This document shows, piece after piece, positions 54,576-63,485 of a stretch of DNA of 64,000 nucleotides. Positions within the stretch are counted from its first letter, which is position 1. Every line of letters starts with the position of its first letter. Both the position numbers and the translations under genes were made by a program. The stretch is from an uncultured Corynebacterium sp. (lineage in GTDB: Bacteria > Actinomycetota > Actinomycetes > Mycobacteriales > Mycobacteriaceae): the NCBI GenBank assembly GCA_946220775.1, contig CAMIFC010000001.1:186001-250000 (forward strand), given 5' to 3'. The notes below the pieces were generated by a model. That model saw only the letters and a program-made list of their open reading frames with translations, did not search any database and was not told the origin of the DNA.

Positions 54576-55898
54576 TTGACTAGCTCCACTGACCACCTGC
54601 CCGAAGCAAGTACTCGCCGCATCATCGCGCTGGCCTGGCCGGCGTTGCTGGTGTTGGCGGCAACGCCGCTGTACCTATTGTTCGACACCGCTGTGGTGGG
54701 TCGGCTCGGGGCACAGGAGTTGGCAGCGCTCGCAGCAGGCGCGACAGTGTTGGCTACTGTCACAACCCAGCTGACCTTCCTTTCGTATGGCACCACCGCA
54801 CGGTCAGCGAGGTTGTTCGGGGCAGGTCGGGTCGCCGACGCGATCTACGAAGGCGTACAGGCCACGTGGGTGGCCCTCGCAGTGGAACTATCGCTGGCGG
54901 TCGGGGTGTTCGTGGCCGCTCCAGCGATCATGCTGGCTCTCACCGGCAGCCCGGAAGTCGCAGCAGAAGCGACCAAGTGGATGCGGGTAACGTGTCTTTC
55001 CATTACCCCCGCGCTGATCATCATGGCTGGCAATGGCTGGTTGCGTGGACTGTCCAACACACGCCTGCCACTGGTGTTTACGCTGCTTGGGGTGGTTCCC
55101 ATGGTGATCACTGTTCCGCTCGCAGTACATCGCTGGGGGTTGGTCGGCTCGGCGATCGCCAACGTGCTCGGTGAAGTCATTATCGCCAGCGGGTTTCTGT
55201 GGGCACTCATGCGCTTTTGGCGCGTGCAGGGCGATGACCGCTCGATGTCTCCCCGGTGGACCATCATTAAGCCTCAGTTGCTCATGGGGCGTGACTTGAT
55301 CGCGAGGTCGCTGAGTTTCCAGGTGGCATTTCTTTCTGCGGCAGCAGTGGCCGGCAGGATCGGGCCAGCAGCACTGGCCGCACACCAGGTGATGCTGCAG
55401 TTGTGGAACTTCCTAACCCTTGTGCTCGATAGCGTCGCGATCGCAGCGCAATCACTGGTCGGCGCCGCTCTTGGTGCCCGTCGCATTGCCGATGCCCGCA
55501 AGACTGCGCGGACGGTTCTGAAGTTTTCCGTGGTGGCGTCCTTAATTCTGGCGGCGATGTTCGCAGTAGGGGCAGGTATGATCCCGCGGTGGTTCACGCC
55601 GGACGCTAGTGTGCTGCAGGAGATTCAGGCGCCCTGGTGGATTCTGGTGGGGCTGATCGTGATGGGCGGCGTGGTGTTTGCCTTGGACGGCGTGCTGCTG
55701 GGGGCTGCAGATGTTACGTTTTTGCGGAACGCGACGTTGGCTTCGGTGGTTATTGGCTTTATCCCAATCGTGTGGCTGTCATTGGCCTTTGACTGGGGGT
55801 TGGTCGGTGTCTGGTGTGGATTGGCGGCTTTCATCGCAATTCGCCTGATGGCAGTTGTTTTCCGGTACCGAGGCACTGCGTGGCACCCTGAAGAATAG
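54576..55898 (+). CDS. MATE-family efflux protein (DinF-like)
   Basis: A 440-residue membrane protein with 12 predicted hydrophobic segments in two six-helix halves. The first half starts IIALAWPALLVLAATPLYLLFDTAVVGRLG, typical of the DinF branch, and the second half repeats it near LAAHQVMLQLWNF. MATE proteins expel cationic compounds by H+ or Na+ antiport. TTG 54576 abuts the rbfA stop. A GGTGGCGTCC copy lies at 55532. Confidence 0.9.
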   Translation: MTSSTDHLPEASTRRIIALAWPALLVLAATPLYLLFDTAVVGRLGAQELAALAAGATVLATVTTQLTFLSYGTTARSARLFGAGRVADAIYEGVQATWVALAVELSLAVGVFVAAPAIMLALTGSPEVAAEATKWMRVTCLSITPALIIMAGNGWLRGLSNTRLPLVFTLLGVVPMVITVPLAVHRWGLVGSAIANVLGEVIIASGFLWALMRFWRVQGDDRSMSPRWTIIKPQLLMGRDLIARSLSFQVAFLSAAAVAGRIGPAALAAHQVMLQLWNFLTLVLDSVAIAAQSLVGAALGARRIADARKTARTVLKFSVVASLILAAMFAVGAGMIPRWFTPDASVLQEIQAPWWILVGLIVMGGVVFALDGVLLGAADVTFLRNATLASVVIGFIPIVWLSLAFDWGLVGVWCGLAAFIAIRLMAVVFRYRGTAWHPEE

Positions 55899-55979
55899 AT
55901 TTCACATTGGAAACATTGGTCACTTGCGTATACTTGATCAACAGTTCAGTTGGCGTCCACGAGGAGAATCGAGAGCTTA

Positions 55980-56990
55980 GTGCAGGAACATTCACGCACC
56001 GGTGACCGATCCCGCCTCGGCGACAGTCAGCTTAGCGCGCCTGGGATCGCGCTATCACAGCGGGGAGCGTCGCTTGCCCAGCAGATCAAAACGCAGTCCC
56101 ATCGCACATTGTGGGCGATCAGTGACTTGCATGTGACGGCCCCGGCCAACCGTCGGCTAGCAACACGGCTGATCCGACCGCGTCATCCAGGAGACTGGCT
56201 GATTGTTGCGGGAGATATTGCTGAAGATATCGATGTGGTCGTTGAGATGCTCGCGCTATTTAAGACGCGATTCGCCGAAGTTATTTTCTCCCCGGGGAAT
56301 CATGAGATCTACTCACGAAGCGACGCTGAATTTACCGGCAAAGCGAAGTACAAGGAGCTCATTCGGCAGTGTCGTGCCATCGGGGTGATCACTCCCGAGG
56401 ACGAATACCCAGTCTTTGCTGGACACACGATCGTGCCCATGTTTACCCTCTATGACTATTCATGGCGTACCCCAGGAACTACTCCGGAACGGGCAATTGC
56501 TGAGGCGGAACGCCGGGGAATTGTGCTGACTGACCATTACGCCATCGCGCCCTTTGTGGATATCCCCATGTGGTGCCGGGAGCGATTGGCATACACAGTG
56601 AAGCGTCTTAGCACCGTGACTGGGCCCACTATTCTGATTAATCACTGGCCACTGGCCCGCGAGCCTATGCGGCATGTCCACTTTCCCGATATCGGGTTGT
56701 GGTCAGGTACTCGGCATACCCAGCAATGGGCAGAGCGATATCAAGCCAGCGCGGTTATTTATGGGCATCTGCATTTGCCGCTGGAGTTGGACATTGACGG
56801 GGTGTGCCATGCCGAAGTTTCCCTGGGGTATCCGAAAGAAAATGAGCGTAATCTCCCTTCCCGGCGACGGCGCGGAACGTGGCCTTATCCTGTGTTGATT
56901 ACCACAACTGATAACGAGCAGGCGGGGGTCGAGCGATGTATTAGGGAAGCAAATATCTCAGGAGGCCGGGAAACATGTGGAGCGAATTAA
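55980..56990 (+). CDS. Calcineurin-like metallophosphoesterase
   Basis: A phosphoesterase of about 336 residues with the dimetal motifs in order: SDLHV, VAGDIAED, SPGNHEI, INHWPL and GHLHLP. An N-terminal polar stretch of 40 residues precedes the domain. The substrate is unknown. In Corynebacteriales this family often sits before the phosphopantetheinyl transferase gene, as here, where the two overlap by 16 nt. GTG 55980 is chosen; the in-frame TTG at 55950 is part of a TGGCGTCC copy. Confidence 0.85.
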   Translation: MQEHSRTGDRSRLGDSQLSAPGIALSQRGASLAQQIKTQSHRTLWAISDLHVTAPANRRLATRLIRPRHPGDWLIVAGDIAEDIDVVVEMLALFKTRFAEVIFSPGNHEIYSRSDAEFTGKAKYKELIRQCRAIGVITPEDEYPVFAGHTIVPMFTLYDYSWRTPGTTPERAIAEAERRGIVLTDHYAIAPFVDIPMWCRERLAYTVKRLSTVTGPTILINHWPLAREPMRHVHFPDIGLWSGTRHTQQWAERYQASAVIYGHLHLPLELDIDGVCHAEVSLGYPKENERNLPSRRRRGTWPYPVLITTTDNEQAGVERCIREANISGGRETCGAN

Positions 56991-57766
56991 TGGTCCAGTT
57001 TTCCGTTGCTGACCCCGTTCAAGCATTTGATTTCGAGCATCAGCGAGTATTCCCAATCATTCAGGACGCCATCCTGCCAACAGGGGTGCGCTGCGTTGAA
57101 TACCATTCGTCCGCGGTGGATCTGACTAACTTCGAGAGCCTGCCATTCGTGGAGCAGGAGCTCGTCAACACGGCCATGGACCGCCGCAAATCGGACTTCG
57201 GAGATTCCCGCTGGTGCGCCCACCAGGCGATGCGTACATTCATCCCCGATGAGCCAATCCTGCGGGGATATCGCGGAATGCCCCTCTGGCCGAGTCCCGT
57301 CGTAGGATCCATCACCCACACGGAGGGCTACCGTGCTGCGATTGTTGGGCGTTCTAGTCGATGGCGGTCGTTGGGCATTGATGCCGAACCACTAGAGCCC
57401 CTGCCTCAAGGGGTGTTCAACGCCATTGCCCGCCCAGAGGAGGCACGTCGCCTGCGCCGGCTTGCCCGCCAGCTCGAGTGGAATCACCCTGCACAAGGAA
57501 AGCTGGGGTTGGTGTTGTTTTCTGCGAAAGAGGCGACGTATAAGTCCTGGTTCCCGCTGACTGGCCGGTTCCTTGATTTTGATGAAGCCGATATCGACAT
57601 TCGGCCAAATGGCACTTTCTCCTCCCGATTGCTGACATCCGAGTCACCCGTGCCGGCGATCGAGGGAGTGTGGCTAGTCGACAAGGGGTACGTCGTCACA
57701 ATTAGCGGTATTCGCAACTTTGACGGGCTCCGAAGCCCAAACGGGAACAACTACTTTATCGGCTAG
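56975..57766 (+). CDS. pptT: 4'-phosphopantetheinyl transferase (PptT/EntD type)
   Basis: A 263-residue enzyme that activates carrier proteins by adding phosphopantetheine. In mycolic-acid bacteria PptT-type enzymes act on FAS-I or Pks13-like synthases. Motifs are RWRSLGIDAEPLEP (metal-binding Asp/Glu) and FSAKEATYKSWFP; a GSITHTEGY stretch with a conserved histidine precedes them. ATG 56975 overlaps the phosphoesterase. The end overlaps convergent truB by 4 nt. GGACGCCA lies at 57064 in a short palindrome. Confidence 0.9.
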   Translation: MWSELMVQFSVADPVQAFDFEHQRVFPIIQDAILPTGVRCVEYHSSAVDLTNFESLPFVEQELVNTAMDRRKSDFGDSRWCAHQAMRTFIPDEPILRGYRGMPLWPSPVVGSITHTEGYRAAIVGRSSRWRSLGIDAEPLEPLPQGVFNAIARPEEARRLRRLARQLEWNHPAQGKLGLVLFSAKEATYKSWFPLTGRFLDFDEADIDIRPNGTFSSRLLTSESPVPAIEGVWLVDKGYVVTISGIRNFDGLRSPNGNNYFIG

Positions 57767-58725
57767 ACCAAGCCATCAGGTCGGGCGACGAAGACACTGC
57801 TTGCCCGGCTACCGCGTTCTTCAACTAGGGCTATGGCGCGACCATCTGGAGTGACGGCCGCGTGAATATCGCTCAACCCAATTGGTTTCAGCCACTTGCC
57901 GAGTGACAGATCCTTGCCTTGTTCCTCTGTGATCTCGCGGGTAGGGAAGCAGGTTGTCATCGCAGCATCTAGCGAAAGGCTGAGTGAAGGTTCGCTGGCC
58001 AATTGGTCAAGCGGGCTGGCGTCCGAAATGGAAAACGGCCCCACCGACGTTCGCCGCAACGAAGTGAGATAGCCTCCCAACCCCAATTGCTCGCCGATAT
58101 CGCGGGCGATGGCGCGGATGTAAGTTCCGGAACTGCAATGGACGGAAACATCGACGAGCCAGCGTGGTCCGTCGAGTGTTTCGGAAAGGCGAACGTTATC
58201 CCAGGTGAGCTCAAAAACGGTGATGGGACGTGGGGGAAGATTTACTTCGTGGCCCTCGCGGACAAGCTCGTGGGCTCGACGGCCATTGATCTTGATGGAT
58301 GACACGGAGGTCGGCCGCTGCATGATCTCCCCGCGTTGGGTATCGAATGCTGTCGCTAACGCCTTGCTGATGGACTCGATTGTCCAGTCGGTGACCTTGT
58401 CTGCCGGCGTGACGGCGGTGAAATCTCCCTCACAATCGTCCGTGACTGTGGACGCGCCGAGGGCAAAAGTGGCCTCGTAACGCTTGTCATGGGTGACGAC
58501 GTGCGCCAAGAACCTGGTCCCACGCTCCACTCCGAGGACCAGGACCCCCGTGGCCATGGGATCGAGCGTGCCCGAGTGCCCAACTTTCTTGGTGCCCATG
58601 ATGCGGCGCAGACGACCAACGACATCGTGGCTGGTCATACCGGCAGGCTTATCAACGATGACGAGGCCGGAACGGTCAATCAAAGAAGGTCGCTGGGCCT
58701 GGTTTTTCGGAGGGGAATCGTTCAT
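57763..58725 (-). CDS. truB: tRNA pseudouridine-55 synthase
   Basis: A 320-residue TruB that makes pseudouridine 55 in the T-loop of tRNAs. The catalytic aspartate is in GHSGTLDPMATGVL. Other conserved segments are VIVDKPAGMTSHDVV, RYEATFALG and CSSGTYIRAIARDIGEQLG. A C-terminal PUA-like domain follows. ATG 58725 is used. It is divergent from ribF and convergent with pptT. TGGCGTCC lies at 58017. Confidence 0.95.
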   Translation of the reverse strand: MNDSPPKNQAQRPSLIDRSGLVIVDKPAGMTSHDVVGRLRRIMGTKKVGHSGTLDPMATGVLVLGVERGTRFLAHVVTHDKRYEATFALGASTVTDDCEGDFTAVTPADKVTDWTIESISKALATAFDTQRGEIMQRPTSVSSIKINGRRAHELVREGHEVNLPPRPITVFELTWDNVRLSETLDGPRWLVDVSVHCSSGTYIRAIARDIGEQLGLGGYLTSLRRTSVGPFSISDASPLDQLASEPSLSLSLDAAMTTCFPTREITEEQGKDLSLGKWLKPIGLSDIHAAVTPDGRAIALVEERGSRASSVFVARPDGLV

Positions 58726-58756
58726 GGGCACAGTCTATGGCGTAGGCTCGTCAACC

Positions 58757-59746
58757 GTGAGTATCTGGTACGGACTTGATCGTGTCCCCGCGGACTTAGG
58801 CCCCACTGTGGTCACCATCGGGGTGTTTGATGGCGTGCACCGAGGGCACCAAGAGCTAGCCCGGCGGGCAGTGGAAAAGGCACGTCAACTTGGGGTGCCG
58901 TCCATTATGTTCACTTTTGACCCGCATCCGACGGTGATTTTTAAACCAGAGGCGGTGCCCAAGCTGTTGGGTACGGTGCAGGAACGGGCCGACCTAGCCC
59001 ACGAGCTGGGCATCGACCACGTTGTGGTGCAGGCTTTCACGCCAGAGATCGCGTCCTGGTCGCCGGAGGAGTACATTGACCGTGCGCTTGTCGACACGTT
59101 GAAGGCCAAGCATGTGGTCGTTGGCGATAACTTCACCTTCGGCCACAAGGCCGCCGGAACACCGGAAACCCTGACTGAAGCAGGGGAGTGCAAGGGCTTC
59201 AGCGTAGATGCAGTTGGTCTGCTGGAAGAAGACGGTCATACGATTTGTTCTTCGTGGATCCGGTCCCAGATCGCCGAAGGCAATATCGCAGAAGCAAACG
59301 TGGCGCTTGGCCGGGACTTCAGCGTGGAGGGCGTTGTGACCCACGGTGCTGGTCGAGGAGGGCGCGCCCTTGGGTTCCCGACGGCCAACCTTTATTTCCC
59401 AGAGATTTACGCGCTGCCAGACGATGGCGTGTACGCCGGATTCCTCGAGATCGTTGCCGGACAAGCGGAGTTGGCCAAGGATGGCAATCCGGACCGTGTG
59501 GGAACCATGCCGGTCGGAACCAAACTGCCAGCGGCGATTTCCGTGGGGACGAACCCGACATTTGGCCACGAACCACGAAGCGTAGAGGCATTCGTGCTTG
59601 ATCACGAGGCCGATCTATACGAATACACCGTGCGAGTCAGCTTCGTCGACCGAATCCGCGGCATGGAAACCTACTCGAATATCGACGATCTCATTGCTGC
59701 TATTGATCGCGATGTGGCAGCGACCAGGAAGGCTGTGCTAGAGTAG
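58757..59746 (+). CDS. ribF: Bifunctional riboflavin kinase/FAD synthetase
   Basis: A 329-residue enzyme that makes FMN and then FAD from riboflavin. The N-terminal nucleotidyltransferase has GVFDGVHRGHQ and FTFDPHPT. The C-terminal kinase has GRGGRALGFPTANL and GTNPTFG. GTG 58757 fits the family start; ATG 58724 is in frame. No FMN riboswitch is apparent upstream. The order truB-ribF-rpsO is common in actinobacteria. Confidence 0.95.
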   Translation: MSIWYGLDRVPADLGPTVVTIGVFDGVHRGHQELARRAVEKARQLGVPSIMFTFDPHPTVIFKPEAVPKLLGTVQERADLAHELGIDHVVVQAFTPEIASWSPEEYIDRALVDTLKAKHVVVGDNFTFGHKAAGTPETLTEAGECKGFSVDAVGLLEEDGHTICSSWIRSQIAEGNIAEANVALGRDFSVEGVVTHGAGRGGRALGFPTANLYFPEIYALPDDGVYAGFLEIVAGQAELAKDGNPDRVGTMPVGTKLPAAISVGTNPTFGHEPRSVEAFVLDHEADLYEYTVRVSFVDRIRGMETYSNIDDLIAAIDRDVAATRKAVLE

Positions 59747-59854
59747 CTCGGTCTGTGACTGCGGTTCGCGGTAGTCACACAGCCCCACCGATCTTCGCCG
59801 ATCGGCATGGGTCTTTTACATTTCACGCGGACTGAAATAACGAGGAGTATATCC

Positions 59855-60124
59855 GTGGCACTGTCCAAGGAAACCAAGGCCGCAACTCTCAAGGAGTTCG
59901 GCTTGCACGAGACCGACACCGGTTCCCCAGAGGCTCAGATCGCGCTGCTGAGCGCGCGTATCTCGCAGCTGACCGAGCACCTGAAGTTCCACAAGCACGA
60001 TCACCACTCCCGTCGTGGTCTGCTGCTGCTGGTTGGCCGTCGCAAGGGCCTGCTGAAGTACCTGGCTGATAGCGATATTCAGCGTTACCGTGCGCTGATC
60101 GACCGTTTGGGTCTGCGCCGCTAG
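59855..60124 (+). CDS. rpsO: 30S ribosomal protein S15
   Basis: An 89-residue protein of exactly canonical length, which organises the central domain of 16S rRNA. Conserved stretches are TGSPEAQIALLSARI, HLKFHKHDHHSRRGLL and RRKGLLKYL. GTG 59855 has GAGGAG at the right distance. It is followed by a motif-containing palindrome and a terminator, then pnp. Confidence 0.97.
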   Translation: MALSKETKAATLKEFGLHETDTGSPEAQIALLSARISQLTEHLKFHKHDHHSRRGLLLLVGRRKGLLKYLADSDIQRYRALIDRLGLRR

Positions 60125-60129
60125 GTTTT

Positions 60130-60155
60130 CGTCCCTGAATTTTCAGGACGCCACC
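60130..60155. repeat. Palindrome containing a GGACGCCACC copy
   Basis: CGTCC (60130-60134) pairs with GGACG (60146-60150), and TGAA with TTCA inside, giving a small hairpin; the second arm is the first half of the GGACGCCACC motif. It sits just before the rpsO terminator. Uptake sequences in other bacteria are also often arranged as hairpins near gene ends. Confidence 0.6.
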
Positions 60156-60188
60156 CCGTTGCACTGTTTATGTGCCACGGGGCTTTTT
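60154..60188 (+). terminator. Intrinsic terminator after rpsO
   Basis: CCCCGT and GCAC on the left pair with GTGC and ACGGGG on the right with single mismatched bases between, followed by CTTTTTC. Confidence 0.85.
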
Positions 60189-60308
60189 CTTTGCGTGCTA
60201 GAGTGTGGGACTGAAGAGAACCCTTACACCCCATGGCAGCTCATCGACACCGATGATCTGATGTATCTGCCTGGGAGCAACGCACAGAAAGGCGATTGCA
60301 CTAGCCGT

Positions 60309-62597
60309 ATGAGCTCAAAGAATAGTAACCTCCCGAAGAATGTAGATGTTGAACTTGTGGACCCCGACGCGGGGGTGTGGGAGGCAACGGCAACGATTGA
60401 TAACGGTGACTTCGGCTCCCGTTCCATTCGTTTTGAAACCGGGCTGCTGGCTCGCCAGGCTGATGGCGCCGTAACCGCCTACCTGGATGAAGACACGATG
60501 CTGCTGTCGACCACGACCGCATCCCGTTCCCCACGTGAGGGAATCGACTTCTTCCCGCTGACCGTTGACGTCGAGGAGCGCATGTACTCCGTCGGCCGCA
60601 TCCCGGGGAGCTTCTTCCGCCGCGAAGGTCGCCCTGGTCAGGATGCTGTCCTGGCCGCTCGACTGATCGACCGGCCACTGCGTCCGACCTTTGTGAAGGG
60701 GCTGCGCAATGAGGTCCAGGTCGTCATCACTGTGATGTCGATGGATCCGCAGGAGCAGTATGACGTCCTGGCGATCAACGCTGCATCGGCATCGACGCAG
60801 CTGTCGGGCCTGCCAGTGTCCAGCTCCGTTGGTGGCGTACGCCTTGCGCTGGTCGTGGATAAGAAGCACCCGCAGGGACAGTGGGTTGCGTTCCCGAACC
60901 GTCAGCAGCAGGAACAAGCTGTGTTCGAATTGGTTGTTGCTGGTCGGTTGACCGAGCCAGTGAAGCCAGCCCGTGGTCGCCGTGGTGGCAAGGCCAACGA
61001 GCCCAACGTTGCGGTGATGATGGTTGAAGCAGGCGCGACGGATAACGTTGTGGAACGCATCGCAGAGGGCGCACCAGCGCCAACCGAGTCGATCGTCGCA
61101 GAAGGTATCGAGGCCGCAAAGCCATTTATCGCCACGCTGTGCCAGGCGCAGGACGCACTGCGTGACGCGGTCGAGACCGAGACCCGCGAGTTTGAGCTGT
61201 TCCCGCCGTTCGATGAGGACGTCTTGGCTGCAGTGGATGCGGAGTCCCATGACACGGTCGCGAACATCATGACCATCGCTGATAAGCAGGAGCGCGACGA
61301 TGCTCTGGCAACCAACCTCGCAGAGACCGTTGAGGTGTTGGCGCCGCAGTTCCCGGAGCGTGAGAGTGAGATCCGCGCGGCGCACAATGAGATGACCAAG
61401 ACGATCGTGCGCCAGCGCATCCTTGAGGACGGCTTCCGTATCGATGGTCGCGATTCCACGACGATCCGCGACCTCGGCATCGTGGTGCAGCTGCTGCCAC
61501 GCACGCACGGTTCGGCACTGTTCGAGCGCGGTGAAACCCAGATCCTGGGCGTCACGACCCTCGACACGCTGAAGATGGAGCAGACCCTGGATTCCCTGGG
61601 GCCGGAGAACCACAAGCGATACATCCACCACTACAACTTCCCGCCGTATTCCACGGGTGAGACCGGTCGGGTTGGCAGCCCTAAGCGCCGCGAAATCGGC
61701 CACGGTGCATTGGCAGAGCGGGCACTGCAGCCAGTCATTCCTTCCCGCGAGGAATTCCCGTACGCGATTCGCCAGGTGTCTGAGGCGCTTGGCTCCAATG
61801 GCTCGACCTCCATGGGATCGGTGTGTGCATCGACGCTGTCGCTGTACAACGCTGGCGTCCCATTGAAGGCGCCGGTCGCAGGCATCGCAATGGGCCTGGT
61901 CAGTGGCATGGTCGGAAAGCAAGAGCGCTTCGTGACCTTGACTGACATCCTCGGTGCTGAGGACGCTTTTGGTGACATGGACTTCAAGGTCGCCGGCACG
62001 GAAGAATACGTCACGGCGCTGCAGCTGGATACCAAGCTGGATGGTCTGCCATCCGATGTCCTAGAGAAGGCACTGGGTCAGGCTCGGACCGCTCGTCTGG
62101 AAATCCTGCAGCTGATGGCTGATGCAATTGATACGCCTGACGTGATGAGCGATTTGGCTCCACGCATCACCAAGATCAGCATCCCGCAGAACAAGATCGG
62201 TGAGCTGATCGGCCCTAAGGGCAAGACGATCAACCAGATCACCGAAGAGACCGGCGCGAACATCTCCATCGAAGATGATGGCAGCGTGTTCATCTCCGCA
62301 GTGGGTGGTAAGGCTGCGGACGCTGCGATCGAGAAGATCAACGCGATCGCTAACCCACAGATGCCGAAGGTCGGGGATCGCTTCCTCGGCACTGTTGTGA
62401 AGACCACGGCATTCGGTGCGTTCGTATCGCTGCTGCCAGGTTGCGATGGGTTGATCCACATCTCCAACCTCGGTGGCGATCGTCGCATCGAAAAGGTTGA
62501 GGACGAGGTCAACGTCGGCGATAAGCTGCAGGTAGAAATTGCGGATATCGACAACCGCGGGAAGATCTCGCTGATTCCAGTCGACGAAGACAACTAA
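60309..62597 (+). CDS. pnp: Polyribonucleotide nucleotidyltransferase (PNPase/GPSI)
   Basis: A 762-residue phosphorolytic 3'-5' exoribonuclease. Two RNase PH-like domains flank a helical domain; FERGETQILGVTTLDTL and GPENHKRYIHHYNFPPYS mark the second. KH (IGELIGPKGKTINQI) and S1 (GTVVKTTAFGAFVSLLPGCDGLIH) domains end the protein. ATG 60309 with AAAGG upstream is the fitting start; the frame extends further 5' through the rpsO terminator. TGGCGTCC lies at 61853. Confidence 0.96.
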   Translation: MSSKNSNLPKNVDVELVDPDAGVWEATATIDNGDFGSRSIRFETGLLARQADGAVTAYLDEDTMLLSTTTASRSPREGIDFFPLTVDVEERMYSVGRIPGSFFRREGRPGQDAVLAARLIDRPLRPTFVKGLRNEVQVVITVMSMDPQEQYDVLAINAASASTQLSGLPVSSSVGGVRLALVVDKKHPQGQWVAFPNRQQQEQAVFELVVAGRLTEPVKPARGRRGGKANEPNVAVMMVEAGATDNVVERIAEGAPAPTESIVAEGIEAAKPFIATLCQAQDALRDAVETETREFELFPPFDEDVLAAVDAESHDTVANIMTIADKQERDDALATNLAETVEVLAPQFPERESEIRAAHNEMTKTIVRQRILEDGFRIDGRDSTTIRDLGIVVQLLPRTHGSALFERGETQILGVTTLDTLKMEQTLDSLGPENHKRYIHHYNFPPYSTGETGRVGSPKRREIGHGALAERALQPVIPSREEFPYAIRQVSEALGSNGSTSMGSVCASTLSLYNAGVPLKAPVAGIAMGLVSGMVGKQERFVTLTDILGAEDAFGDMDFKVAGTEEYVTALQLDTKLDGLPSDVLEKALGQARTARLEILQLMADAIDTPDVMSDLAPRITKISIPQNKIGELIGPKGKTINQITEETGANISIEDDGSVFISAVGGKAADAAIEKINAIANPQMPKVGDRFLGTVVKTTAFGAFVSLLPGCDGLIHISNLGGDRRIEKVEDEVNVGDKLQVEIADIDNRGKISLIPVDEDN

Positions 62598-62619
62598 TCT
62601 GCGGGCTGCCCGCAGGCAG

Positions 62620-62659
62620 GGCGGTCACGTGTGGGGCTAACTCCATGTGGCCGCCTTTG
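62620..62659 (+). terminator. Probable terminator after pnp
   Basis: GGCGGTCAC (62620-62628) pairs with GTGGCCGCC (62647-62655), with one G-T pair, followed by TTTG. A second small hairpin, CTGCGGG/CCCGCAG, lies just before at 62599-62615. Confidence 0.65.
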
Positions 62660-62735
62660 ACGTGAAAGCACTAGTGTGGCTGGGTAAAAGCACAAACGCT
62701 ACAGGTATTGAATTAAAAGAAAGGACGTGGTCGAT

Positions 62736-63482
62736 GTGACTCGCGTTGGAGTATTGGGCGCCAAGGGGCGCGTAGGCACAGCAGTTGTCGCGGCGGTAAA
62801 GGACAACCCGGATCTTGAACTCGCCGCTGCCCTTGATCATGGTGATGACCTCCAGGAACTCGTGTCCTCCGGGGCAGAAGTGGTCGTGGACTTCACACAA
62901 CCGGAGTCCGTCATGGCGAACGTGGAGTTCTGCATTGCAAACGGGATTCACGCTGTCGTCGGAACGACGGGCTGGACGGAAGAGCGCTACGACACCGTGC
63001 GCAAGCAGCTGGCAGACAAGCCAGAAGTCGGTGTCTTGGTTGCACCGAACTTCGCAATTTCGGCAGTGCTGACGATGAAGTTTGCCGAGATGGCGGCGCC
63101 ATACTTCGAGTCGGCAGAAGTCATTGAGCTGCACCACCCAAATAAGCTCGATGCCCCATCGGGCACCGCGGTTCACACGGCTGAGGGGATCGCGCGGGCT
63201 CGTTCCGCCGCCAATATGCCAGCGCAGCCAGACGCCACCGAACAATCTCTGGACGGCGCACGAGGCGCCGACGTCGAAGGTGTGCCAGTCCACGCCGTTC
63301 GCATGACCGGCATGGTCGCCCACGAAGCAGTGATTTTTGGAACGCGCGGGCAGTCCCTGACCATCAAGCAGGATTCCTACGATCGGGACTCCTTCGTGCC
63401 AGGTGTGCTGATCGGTGTGGACAAGGTGGCGGATCATCCTGGTCTAACCATTGGCCTCGAGAAGTTCTTGGGGCTGGACTAA
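62736..63482 (+). CDS. dapB: 4-hydroxy-tetrahydrodipicolinate reductase
   Basis: A 248-residue NAD(P)H enzyme in lysine and meso-diaminopimelate synthesis, needed for peptidoglycan. Motifs are VGVLGAKGRVG (dinucleotide binding), VGTTGWTEER and the substrate-binding ELHHPNKLDAPSGTA. GTG 62736 is preferred to GTG 62727 because AAAGGA lies too close to the latter. It ends 3 nt before thyX, so the two are probably one transcript. Confidence 0.95.
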   Translation: MTRVGVLGAKGRVGTAVVAAVKDNPDLELAAALDHGDDLQELVSSGAEVVVDFTQPESVMANVEFCIANGIHAVVGTTGWTEERYDTVRKQLADKPEVGVLVAPNFAISAVLTMKFAEMAAPYFESAEVIELHHPNKLDAPSGTAVHTAEGIARARSAANMPAQPDATEQSLDGARGADVEGVPVHAVRMTGMVAHEAVIFGTRGQSLTIKQDSYDRDSFVPGVLIGVDKVADHPGLTIGLEKFLGLD

Positions 63483-63485
63483 CCC

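Larger units (their letters stand above)
750..61860. repeat. Dispersed 8-bp motif TGGCGTCC / GGACGCCA, 42 copies
   Basis: By hand scan the octamer starts at these plus-strand positions. As TGGCGTCC: 750, 1746, 10841, 14678, 19513, 22724, 22990, 25782, 29156, 30998, 32525, 33990, 34471, 35665, 38974, 39955, 43873, 45280, 49044, 55534, 55951, 58017, 61853. As GGACGCCA: 1129, 5186, 9776, 12064, 14490, 17852, 26341, 28414, 29784, 30417, 31554, 33163, 34525, 39494, 41193, 46419, 48450, 57064, 60146. Eighteen copies extend to GGTGGCGTCC and about 17 have an A-run within 5 nt downstream. Five are intergenic (9776, 14678, 19513, 55951, 60146); the rest are in coding DNA, often read as DAT, VAS or LAS. 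About 13 further sites have the heptamer with another eighth base. Confidence 0.85.

Noticed and set aside
750..61860. TGGCGTCC as a KOPS- or Chi-type polar chromosome motif
   Set aside because: Such motifs are skewed to one strand within a replichore. Here the orientations are 23 to 19, with no run of one orientation. It is not excluded genome-wide, since one window may span little of a replichore.
60315..61922. A 535-codon open frame opposite pnp
   Set aside because: It lies entirely antisense to PNPase, has no recognisable domain and has the composition of a frame shadow.
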